The notes below the pieces were generated by a model. It was given only the letters and a program-made list of their open reading frames with translations. It was not told where the DNA came from and made no database searches. From the NCBI GenBank assembly GCA_963971225.1, contig OZ020269.1, positions 2,232,001 to 2,296,000 of the forward strand: a stretch of DNA of 64,000 nucleotides, written 5' to 3'. Source of the DNA: Melieria omissa. Taxonomy: Eukaryota; Arthropoda; Insecta; Diptera; Ulidiidae. This document shows, in pieces, positions 55,680 to 64,000 of this stretch (position 1 is the first letter of the stretch; the number at the start of each line of letters is the position of its first letter). A program made the translations under genes and the position numbers.

Positions 55680-56780
55680 AAAAAGGCGAGTGCGATTATC
55701 CGCGATACCTGCGGCAATAAAATTTGCAACAACATTACGTGTTTTAGCAGAGGGCGGCTATCAGCTTGGGGCCGACAACGACTTCAAGTTGGGCGTAGCG
55801 CAGCCGACTGTTTCGAAGTGCTTAAGGGGGTGTTCTGTAGTAACAGCTCGATTTCTTAGGTGTTTTTTGAAATTCTACTGTGAAGTAACTATTCAATTTT
55901 TTTTATGCGGTTTTTTTTCAATGTTTTATTATACTTTTAACTACAAAATTCAGTATAAGGTTTGAAAAAATATTGATTCGATGCTGCACTGCAGCGCCGC
56001 AAAGTGATGCCCTCCAAAAAAACATGCTTGACGGTTCACACGATTGCTCCAGTCTGAAACATGGAAATCGGAAAAGATCGGGAGCTTTTTTGTTTTTCAT
56101 CAAAATTCTCAAAATGGCGCGACTTGAAAGTACACAATTTTTTTCCCCATTTTTTCAAATGAAAAAAATTTATTTAACACTAACTAATAACAAAATCGAA
56201 AAAAACGCTCGTCGGACGATAGCGACAACTTTTAGAAACATTAAAAAAAAAAAAATTATCAAAATCTGTCTACTCAATCATTTGTAATCGTGTGAACCAG
56301 TTCGAAAAACATGGTTTCGGGAAAAACGCGTTTAAAGTTTTTTGTTCACTGAAAGTACTGTGGAAATTCGGCGGAGCGCGTGATGAAACCTCCTTTACAA
56401 ATGACTTTCCGGTCCGAATTCATCAGATTCAGATAACAACATTACCTGTTGAAAAATGCAAAAAAAAAACAAACGATTTTTTGAAAATTTTACTACAGAA
56501 CACCCCCTCAACAGAAGTGGCCACAGCCTTGCAAAGCGTTTTATGCCCCAAGTGGATACAGTTTGAGATTAGTGACCAGGATAAACGTGAAGCAATGCAA
56601 TTATTTTACACAAAAACTAATTTTCCTGATGTTATTGGGTGTGTCGATGGCACTCAAATTGCGATTCTGTCACCAAGAACAGACCCCCATCTGTTTTAGA
56701 ATCGGAAAGGGTTATATAGTAAGTGGCTGAACGCAATGGTAGTAAGTATCACGTTATCTATATATATAAAAGGAAGTGGC
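55680..56780 (+). pseudogene. PIF/Harbinger transposase (HARBI1-like nuclease), broken
   Basis: The first part (55690-55825) reads LAEGGYQLGADNDFKLGVAQ then PTVSKCL, the conserved HTH-like block preceding the nuclease. After a 682 bp MITE it resumes as STEVATALQSVLCPKWIQF and NFPDVIGCVDGTQIAI with the first catalytic Asp of the DDE nuclease, then a stop at DPHLF and an out-of-frame NRKG..LNAMV block. The second Asp and Glu are not visible. Family members cut DNA at TWA; this copy is dead. Confidence 0.8.
55826..56507. mobile_element. Harbinger-type MITE inside the transposase gene
   Basis: The inverted ends GGGGGTGTTCTGTAGTAA lie at 55826 and 56507. Flanks TAA (55823-55825) and TCA (56508-56510) look like a three-base duplication with one change. 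Removal joins SKCL to STEVATALQ in frame, supporting these limits. Confidence 0.75.
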
Positions 56781-57205
56781 AGTATGTGTGTAAGCGATTA
56801 ACGCTCAAACGGAACGACCGATTTTCATTTTCTCTTTCGACAAAGGCCATTGTGCGGCTATTGAATAAGGGGTCGTAGCACCGCCAATATAATTTAAATA
56901 TGTTTCAAGCGCACTCCATTTATTTACTGAAACTTAGCAGCAACATTGCTGATTTGTGGGCTAGTACTAAATAAAATAGATGTGTAAACTATGTAATACC
57001 ACAAAACAAATAGTACACCTTTTTTTCTGTGGTAATACTCTAACTACTACTCTGTTACTTTTAACTAAAATTATTGCATTAAGTAGTGATAGAAAAAATA
57101 TAAATGAATTTTCTAAATAAACAAGTACTTAAATACTGACCAGTTTGCAAAAAATTCACCCAATTTTTCGGTTTCAACTGCCTGTCGTGAAGAAAAGTGC
57201 CTACG
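56758..57205. other. Interior of Harbinger composite, possible Helitron-like start
   Basis: From 56758 the text tctatatatataaaaggaag, then gtaagcgattaacgctcaaacgg, resembles insect Helitron 5' ends (TC after an A), but no CTAG-type 3' end with hairpin was found. Otherwise AT-rich without genes. Confidence 0.25.
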
Positions 57206-57345
57206 ACTCGAATCATGGTTCAACTACAAGCAGCCCTATTCCCGTTGTCGAAACGACAGTCGTTCGTCGAAAATTTCGACAAGTCGCATTCTCGTTGTCG
57301 TTTCGACACAAATTTCGACTAAATCTATTACGATTTGGTATTCCG

Positions 57346-57916
57346 CGCGCGCTGTACGTGCGAACACGTAGAGAGTGCAATGTATGCGCAATGAGTACTT
57401 CTCGCGCCGTGCGCGGCTCAACATCGGCGCTCGCGGTCAACTTGGTCGTTGGATTGACGGCAAACTATTTATAGTAGATGAGTGTTCGAGCACTCATTTT
57501 GTAGGTAATTTCAAGTACTTTAAAATGGTATCGAAGCAGTATGCGAAAAACCTACCGGTTTCACGGTATTCACGAAAAATGAAAACTATCCCTCACTTTT
57601 GACCTTTGACCGGCCATTGCGATTCACCTAATCGACCTATGACCTCGATTTTATTATCATTAGATAGATAATTTTATTCCCCACAAATTTGATCCCTCGG
57701 ACTTGTCGGTACGAGCAATAGCACCGGAGATAAGGAGTTAAAACGAGCCCACCCCTAAATAAGCAGGGGGTAGTATCTTCCCCCACCCCCTCGAATACGA
57801 AAACTCAGTTTTAGACTCAGGTCATGCCCCCGAACACACCCTCAAAATTTCAGCCATTAAGTATTTTTTTTTAGTAAATGTGATTTATTTGTCTCTATTT
57901 ACTGTACTAGTAATGT
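57346..57916. other. Unassigned sequence in the composite
   Basis: Follows the displaced Harbinger 3' end and precedes the H1 arm. It includes a GC-rich stretch (gcgcgcgctgtacgtgcgaa). Open frames have no recognisable domain. Confidence 0.35.
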
Positions 57917-58209
57917 TGGAAATTTCATTGCCGCAGGTATCGCGGATAATCGCACTCGCCTTTTTAATTTGGCTCCAACTCATCAAGGACATACTCATAC
58001 AGTTGAAAGATCACTCTGTTTACAGCTCAACAAGAAGAATCTATCACATTTTATGCTCATTCAATCTTGTACAAAAGCTGTCGTGTCGAAAATTTTCGGG
58101 AATACCAAAATAAAAACGATACGACTCAAAATCCGACAGTCGAAAAAAACGATACGACTCAAAAAACGACAGTCGAAAAAAACGACTCACGACACTCGGA
58201 ATAGGGCTG

Positions 58210-59830
58210 AATATTCCACAGAAGTAGCCCGAGCACAGAGCCCTGTGGCACTCCTCCTGTGATCGCGTATTCTCGCAAGCCGTCCTCCGCTTCGTACTGC
58301 AGCCTCCTATTATAAAAATAGCTGGCTATATTTCCTCTTAGATATAGCGGTACATTATAGCTCTCGAGATTTTGCAGAATAATCGCCCAATTCGCCGAGT
58401 TAAACGCATTTTTGACGTCTAGCGTAACCATAAGACAATATTCTTTTGTTCCGAACCTCCACCGATTTCCTGCGATGGCGTTCTTTGCGATTCGGTGGAC
58501 CATTTCAATCGCGTCTGTTGTCGATCGGGCTTTTCTAAAACCAAACTGGTTTTCAGCGAGCCCCCGCCTTCGGCTATCGCCGCGTCTAAACGATTGGCAA
58601 TTATGCGTTCAAGTACTTTGCCCGCGGTGTCCAACATGCAGAGGGGCCTGTAAGCTGATGGGTCGTCTGGCGGTTTGTTGCCTTTTGGGAGAAGAACTAG
58701 CCTCTGGACTTTCCACAGGTCCGGAAAAACGCCTTCGCGGAGGCACGCATTGTACAGAGATACAAATATGTCCGTCGGTTGCGTGATCACCACCTTTAGC
58801 GCTAGATTTGGGACACCGTCCGGACCCGGGGCTTTGTTGTTTCCAACCTTTTCCATGGCGCGAAGAGGTCCTACTTCGCACGTCACTGGGGGTGGTGGCG
58901 CGCCTGTCAAGTTTTGCACCGCGGAGGTAAGCTTTGGCTGCTCTGGGAAAGGGCTTTTACAATTCTGCATAGGTGCTCAGGGCAAGTCGGAATGGGCTGT
59001 CTGAAACCGTTTAGCTTCTTCATTACTATTTTGTAGGCGGCGCCCCACGGGTTGTTGTCGGCGTCGTCACACAACTCGAGGAAGCAGCGCCTTTTGCTGT
59101 CGCGAATGGCGTTTTTTAGACACTTCCTTTTGTGCTTATACGCTGCTCTGCAACTAAGAAAATTTACACCACTTCTGGCTCTTTGGTACAGCCTTCTTGC
59201 CCTGTTGCATTCGGCGCGTAGCCTCGCAATGGGCTCATTCCACCAATAGACAGGTTTATGGTGGTTATTTCTAGCTTCTAGCCATCGACGCATCGCATGC
59301 CATGCTCGCCGCGGGCCCCTTCCCTACAGCTTCGGCCCACATCATCTTGAAGATCTCCTCGTCCAGAGTGCCTACCCTCCACCCTTTCCGTCTTTTTTGG
59401 CTACACAGCCTTCGTCCTGGTGACTGCAGTTGGAGATCGCATATTATTGCATGGTGATCGCTATGTATGTAGATATAACTGATGCTCCAGCAGATTTTCT
59501 GGGTTAGCCCATTGCTGGCAAAAGTTAGGTCGATTATGCAAAATCCTGCAAACCTGTACTTGGAGGGATGTAGCAGCTGAAAAAACTAATGTTCTTCACT
59601 TCCACGCCTACGAACCCTGTCTTCGAGGAAAACGTTTTCATTTGGAAAGGCTGCTGGCCGCAGCGCCAGAGAGCCGCCTTTTCCGTGGCATCCTTTGCCC
59701 ACACTGTGGCAGACTTTTCCTTGTAGGGCTCGCTAATTATAGCCACGTCAATATTTAAGTCACGCACTGACTGTTTAAGGAGGTCCTGCGCCGCCTCACA
59801 GTGGTTTAAATTAAGCTGCAGGATTTTCAT
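58210..59830 (-). pseudogene. LINE1 ORF2, N-terminal half (endonuclease and RT start)
   Basis: Starts MKILQLNLNHCEAAQDLLKQ with the endonuclease region AIISEPYKEK, but the middle of the endonuclease is deleted: ending at SCYIPPSTGLQDFAG it jumps to IIDLTFAS. A linker with WWNEPIARLRAECNRARRLY follows, then RT blocks NNKAPGPDGVPNLALK, LLPKGNKPPDDPSAYRPLCM, LDVKNAFNSANW and GGVPQGSVLG, cut at LLWNI by the Harbinger insertion. There is at least one frameshift (about 58500 and 58910). The layout is that of R1-group ORF2. Confidence 0.85.
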
Positions 59831-59937
59831 CGGCGTGTGACAGCTACCGCTGAGTAGTAGGAGTGCATCTGCGTTGTAACCGCCAGTTATGTGGTTGGCA
59901 TCTCTCGCCTTTTGCTTGCAAATAATACATTACGGTT

Positions 59938-61161
59938 GCACAGTGCAATCTTTAAGTTTGTGGCCTTTCGCGCCGCACTTGAGGCAGTGCTCGGATAAGT
60001 CCTCGGCGCTTTTGCAATCTCTGGCTAAGTGCTCATAGCCGAAGCACCTAAAACAACGCCTGAGGTGCACTTTCCCTCGTATACGGCAGCGCACCCAGCC
60101 GATACAGATCTAACCCACTGCAAGCACGGCGTTTGCAGTCTTAACAGGCAGAGCGATCTCAGCTACTTGTGTACCCGCATAGCTTCGGCGCAGCGATTTA
60201 ATGGCAGTAAGACTAAGGTCGGCTGTCATTGCGAACTGGGATTTGAACGCCAGCATCACCTCTTCGGCGGTCGTAATTTCGTCTAAATCTTTGACCTCTA
60301 CCGTTACCGTCTGAGTCAACGTCGTGATGTTTGCTTCCTGTTCTAGCAGTTTCCCCATCGCTTGCTGCAGTTGCGCAGTGGATAACTCTGACGACCTTTT
60401 CATTTCGAAAAGAAGCTCGCTTTTCGCCGTTTTTCTGACATGGTTTACATCTGCGCTCAACTTTTTGAGCTCAGGGGCTGTTTTGATTTTCCTTAGCATG
60501 TCTGCGTAGGAAACCTGACCAACCGATTTTACCAAAACGGCGCTTCTCATGCGTGGCTTCTGATCTAAAGCTGTTGCTGTTGTTGCTGCTGCCTAGGCTT
60601 TTGTTGGTTTATCTTTGGAGAGATTACTCTTGTCCTCTTCTGCATTTGGAGTGGAGAGTTCTCAGATGTCGCTTCTTCCTCGTTCTTCGCTCTGGCTCTC
60701 TTGCCTTGGTTGTTGTTTGTGTTAAGCGAGACCGTATGAGTCGCTTTGGTTTCACACTCACTTATTCTCTAGTCGGTTTGATACTCCAGTAGTCGTTTTT
60801 GCAGCTCGGCTATTTCGTCCACTAGGTCACGCATCTGTTGATTTATATACCTCTTGTTCACCATAGTATTGAATAGCTCCTCAATTTTTGCGCCCATCAG
60901 TGTTATAAAGTTGTTAGGGTTTTCAAGCCTCGGCAGCAAAGAATCATGAACCGCTGTGACATCGATATTCTTGTCCACTAGGTTTATCGCAGTGCTTGCC
61001 ACTTGCAGCTGGTTTGGTAGACCTCTAGTCGGCGACCGCATAGTTTTGGCGCATTTCCTGAAAGGGTTTGCATGATCATCAATACTTACTGCTGTTCCTT
61101 TAGGGGTACACGCATCTTTGCTGTTGTTTGTAGCCGCCAGTGGCGGCCTATTGGCACTCAT
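59938..61161 (-). pseudogene. LINE1 ORF1 (gag-like, CCHC zinc knuckles)
   Basis: The minus-strand frames run from MSANRPPLAATNNSKDA (61161) through a coiled-coil-like stretch (QMRDLVDEIAELQKRLLEY), a second segment from 60550 (ELSTAQLQQAMGKLLEQEAN) and then two CCHC knuckles, CFRCFGYEHLARDC and CLKCGAKGHKLKDC. A stop and frameshift around 60550-60769 break it. ORF1 proteins of this kind bind LINE RNA. ORF2 begins about 110 bp after the knuckles. Confidence 0.85.
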
Positions 61162-61777
61162 AGCGTGGCTCTAATCGGCCAGTGGAAAAGGATCCGCGGT
61201 GTCGATATGCGCTCAGCTCGTACGGTATTTAGTTGAGCTTTCTTGTGGTAAGCAAGTGCAATGTTTGACAACAACAACACAGGTACACTTCCACTCTCCC
61301 TTTAAGCGGACTCAGCCGGCTAACCACATTCGACCAGCTGGCACTTTAGTCGGTCACAGCACCTTGTGCTGGTTGGTTGATTGATGGTGCTGTTTTTTTT
61401 TTAAAGGTGGGAAGTTATTCGCATCAACCCACACTAAATCGGATTAGTTACGCGCACTGAGCTACACTGAATCACGAATTAGTTGCTAAAGCAAGGGTGC
61501 AAACAGCTGGTTTATTCGCGCTAAAAGCTAATTGTTGTTTTCTCCCTTTTTTTCTGCCTTCTGGGACCTTGTCGCGGCCACAGACTATTTTCACCCAAAA
61601 AACCACCAGGGTGTCCCGGGTAACGAGCACTATGTAACACACCGCGACGTTACTCCTTCGCACTGATTTTGCACGGGTAGTCAGAGCCGGTTCGCGTTTA
61701 GTATCACCGTCTGAACAGAAAAAAATCTGGAGCACGAAAGAAAAACGTCCGTACACTTGCACTTCACTCTCTGTATC
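61162..61777 (-). other. LINE1 5' UTR
   Basis: Between the first ORF1 Met and the 13 bp duplication. It likely carries the internal promoter, as usual for R1-like elements; no motif can be assigned. Confidence 0.5.
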
Positions 61778-61790
61778 TGTGTTGGGATGT

Positions 61791-63933
61791 GGGGAGACTC
61801 GTTTGTGGGATAACAGGCAACATTGGGTCTTCCGGGGATTAAAATCGACCCTGTTCGCTTGACCCCACTTGGAGATTGTTTGTAGGTCGCTATTAAGTGT
61901 GCCATTCATACGGCGTCGTTCTCTCTCAATCTCCACAGAGCTGGGACGCTTTGTGAAAGAGTATGAATGACAAATGGTGCTGTCATCCGCAAACGAGTAG
62001 ATGGGATTCTTCGTCGACGACAACAGGTCGTTGATGAAGATCGGGAAAAGGGTTGGAGAAAGGACCGAACCCTGCGGCACTCCCGCGCTAAAGGAATGCT
62101 TTTCCGGGGCTATGCCGTCTATTATAACATGAATAGAGCGATCATAGAGGAAGCTCGTTATCCACCGAGAGAACATACTACCGACACCATAGGCAATAGG
62201 GATCGCAATTTTTTGCCATTTTGCGATCCCGGGATTTTTTGAAAAGTCAAATCCCGGGATCCCGGGATTTAATCCCGGGATTCATATAACAAATTTTTTA
62301 ATAAAACAATTTTCCCGAATTGCATAAATACTTGTTTATAATATATTTATCATAAAAATGGACACATTTTAATCACATTTGGGTAGTTTCAAGATTTTGT
62401 ATCTTGAATTTAATCACATTTTGTTTAACCCTTCAATTCCCATGTCCAAAATAGTGAAAAAGACAATTTTCTTTTTAAATAAAAGAGCTTAGATACGTTT
62501 GGATAAGACAAAAAAATACATAAACAATGTTTAAACTACCCTCATTTTTATATTGAAAGAAACCACACAAACTCGCACTGCTTTAATTACGCGTGAAACA
62601 AATGAATAAATTTTACAAATGACGTATCGCTAGTGTTGGTAGGAAAATTAAATAAACAAGTACTACTAATTGACTTTGCTATACAAGTGTTAGAATTTTA
62701 AAATAAAAACCTATGTGGTAGGAAAACAAATATTAAGCATCTGTCACCTACAGGTGACACTGGGAATTGAAGAGTTAACTTAAAAGTTTTTCATTTGACA
62801 TTTAACTTCAGTTTCATAGCATTTTGTTTTATCCAAAAATGACACTTAAACATAACTTATTACTTTGCAACCGATGTATCATAAAGTGCATATATATGCA
62901 TATTTGATAAAAAAATAAAATAGTTAATTTGTTTGTGCTTTTAGTTTTACTTCGATTATTTCGATAAAAAAGTTAAGCGTTTTGATTAACTAAAAACTGA
63001 GATCTTAAAAATACAAAGGCATTAAGTGTTTTGTTCTCTTATCTAGAGCGAAATTTATTTCAAATGAACCCTGCTGAAGAGAAACATCCTTCAGATTCAA
63101 CACTTGTTGGTTGAATGCTTAGTAAATAATCATAAGCCTTTTGCAAAAGACGCACTCTATCCCCTCCCTTCTCCCTCAAATAAGGAATTGGGTTTTTGTG
63201 CCTTAAAATTTATTTCATTTGAACTTTGAAGCATCTTTTGCAATCCCGAAAATCCCGGGATAAAAGAATTTGAATCCCGGGATTTTCGGGACTGGAAAAA
63301 GTCCGGGATCCCGGGATCCCGGGATTGCGATGCCTAATAGGCAATCAATTTTGACACGAGTGCTTTATGCCACACCCGGTCAAAGGCCTTGGAAATATCC
63401 AATGCAAAAACCTTGCTTTCACCGAGGTTTAGAATGCTATGGTTCCATTTATCGGTGAGGACCGCCACAAGGCCTCCCGTCGATCGCTGTCTTCGGGAGC
63501 CGTATTGGCGGTCACTTAGCAGTCTATTGTGCTCCAGATACTTCACAAGGTTGAAATTTACAATGTTTTCCATTGCTTTGGAAAGCACCGAGCAAATAGG
63601 TCGGTCGTTAGCAGGGTCAGTAGTCTTGCCTTTTTTAGGAACTGGTTGAACATTTGCTACCTTCCAGCATGTCGGAAATACGCCTGTGGTGTATGACATG
63701 TTGAAAGGTTTGCGTAATGGACAAGCCAGCGAAGTAGCGCACTTTTTCAAAACAAGGGCTGGAATGCCGTCCGGCCCTGAAGCCTTATTTGCATCGAGAT
63801 TTGCAAGCAATCGATTAACTACCCGTGTGCGAAAATGTATTTCAGGCATGGAGCAAGAGACATTATCGACTACGGGTAGAGGTTGATCGGTGGGGGGCAG
63901 AGAGGAATTCTCTGCGAACATTTTAGCCAACAA
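61791..63933 (-). pseudogene. LINE2 reverse transcriptase, N-terminal and catalytic segment
   Basis: From the right: NLDANKASGPDGIPALVLK, FPTCWKVANVQPVPKKG, FALDISKAFDRVWHKALVSK, then (after a hAT-like insertion) SMFSRWITSFLYDRSIHVII, AGVPQGSVLSPTLFPIFIND and the catalytic box SFADDSTICHSY. The aspartates are intact. It is continued at 53107 downward. Jockey/CR1-group LINE by motif style; clade uncertain. Confidence 0.85.
62197..63336. mobile_element. hAT-like non-autonomous element rich in CCCGGGATT
   Basis: Ends TAGGGATCGCAAT and (complement) TAGGCATCGCAAT are inverted, flanked by an exact 8 bp duplication ATAGGCAA (62189-62196, 63337-63344). Both ends carry clusters of CCCGGGATT and its complement (at least five near the left end, more near the right), probable subterminal binding sites. 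1140 bp with no transposase. Removing it with one duplication copy restores the RT reading SKLIAYGVGSMFSRW. Confidence 0.88.
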
Positions 63934-64000
63934 ATTAGCTTTATCAACCGAGTGGGTGATGATTTGATCATTGTTAAGAAGAGTTGGAATTGAAAAGGAT

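Larger units (their letters stand above)
54495..57230. mobile_element. P-type MITE family B, copy 2, torn apart
   Basis: Left part: CATGG at 54495-54499, interrupted by family A, then 55122-55434 (close to 48106-48420). Its last 17 bases are found inverted at 57214-57230. The 8 bp duplication is ATTCGAGT at 54487-54494 and its complement ACTCGAAT at 57206-57213. Harbinger H2 inserted within its right repeat at CTT. Confidence 0.85.
55435..57345. mobile_element. Harbinger copy H2: 5' end here, 3' end displaced by inversion
   Basis: The 5' end CAGACCTATTCCGAGTGTCG starts at 55435 after CTT. The matching 3' end (complement of CAGCCCTATTCCCGTTGTCG) lies inverted at 57231-57345, preceded by AAG, the complement of CTT. 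The arms 55435-55728 and 57917-58209 are inverted copies belonging to H2 and H1. Confidence 0.75.
54332..58209. mobile_element. Composite Harbinger insertion (H1) in LINE1, rearranged
   Basis: The outer ends are CAGCCCTATTCCCGTTGTCG at 54332 and GGAATAGGGCTG closing at 58209, with AAT on both sides (54329-54331, 58210-58212). A three-base duplication fits PIF/Harbinger, though AAT is not the classical TWA. It contains P-type MITEs A and B, a second Harbinger copy (H2) and a MITE; the middle is inverted (see findings). Confidence 0.85.
53121..61777 (-). mobile_element. LINE1: R1-type non-LTR retrotransposon, inserted in LINE2
   Basis: Minus-strand element with poly(A) at its 3' end (poly-T from 53121 on plus) and a 13 bp target duplication TGTGTTGGGATGT at 53108-53120 and 61778-61790. 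It contains a gag-like ORF1 with CCHC knuckles, an APE endonuclease, an RT and a C-terminal CCHC-like motif, as in the R1 group. It is split by the Harbinger complex at 54332-58209. Without that it is about 4.8 kb, and part of the endonuclease is missing. Confidence 0.88.
61791..64000 (-). mobile_element. LINE2, 5' segment (runs past the window end)
   Basis: Carries the main RT part on the minus strand, interrupted by the hAT-like element at 62197-63336. Continues past 64000, so the 5' end and endonuclease are outside the window. Confidence 0.85.

Noticed and set aside
56758..57205. Helitron
   Set aside because: The start resembles insect Helitron 5' ends but no 3' hairpin with CTAG end was found, nor a Rep/helicase frame.
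57880..58262. Coding frames in the Harbinger arm (67-97 residues)
   Set aside because: They recur on the opposite strand at 55470-55735 only because the arms are inverted copies; they do not resemble transposase.

Overview
The window looks like nuclear DNA of a higher fly, probably a tephritid fruit fly or close relative. The evidence is intron-bearing genes that read as close relatives of Drosophila Syb and Hdc, short 55-95 nt introns with GT..AG borders, AT-rich spacers, and a very dense load of insect-type transposable elements (TEs). The species cannot be fixed from sequence alone. No bacterial operons, rRNA, functional tRNA genes or CRISPR arrays were seen.

Host genes occupy about 29.3-50.7 kb. 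Syb, the synaptobrevin/VAMP vesicle SNARE, runs 29274-36335 (+) in three coding exons; its 6.1 kb first intron is filled with TEs. It is followed by a head-to-head pair of Lifeguard/TMBIM-like seven-helix membrane protein genes (37051-38051 on minus, 39579-41214 on plus) with matching exon structure. Hdc, histidine decarboxylase, then runs 50655 to 41818 (-) in ten recognisable coding exons; only the first coding exon, expected upstream, was not found. Syb (synaptic vesicle fusion) and Hdc (synthesis of the photoreceptor transmitter histamine) are both neuronal. From memory the two lie close together in Drosophila melanogaster (2R, 46E-46F), so this may be conserved synteny.

Left part, 1-29 kb: no host gene recognised. 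It holds a TTAA-flanked piggyBac-type remnant (1816-3365), a perfect 400 bp tandem duplication (3731-4530), a foldback-like element (4549-6411), a Tc1-like element with an interrupted transposase (8055-10071), two abutting Harbinger-type elements sharing a TAA (10438-11705), TIR elements with TA or 8 bp target duplications, a P-type element (18992-19890) nested in another TIR element (18858-21185), a tRNA-derived SINE in several copies, and a CR1/L2-like LINE (about 25390-28312).

Right part, 51-64 kb: a deeply nested stack, probably inside Hdc intron 1. A LINE with RNase H (LINE3) is split by a second LINE (LINE2). LINE2 is split by an R1-type LINE (LINE1, 13 bp target duplication) and by a hAT-like element. 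LINE1 is split by a PIF/Harbinger element, which holds a P-type MITE, which holds another P-type MITE and a second Harbinger copy. Displaced target duplications show that the two Harbinger copies later recombined and inverted the DNA between them. The most unusual content is this stack, the inversion, and the P-type families whose ends closely resemble the Drosophila P element.
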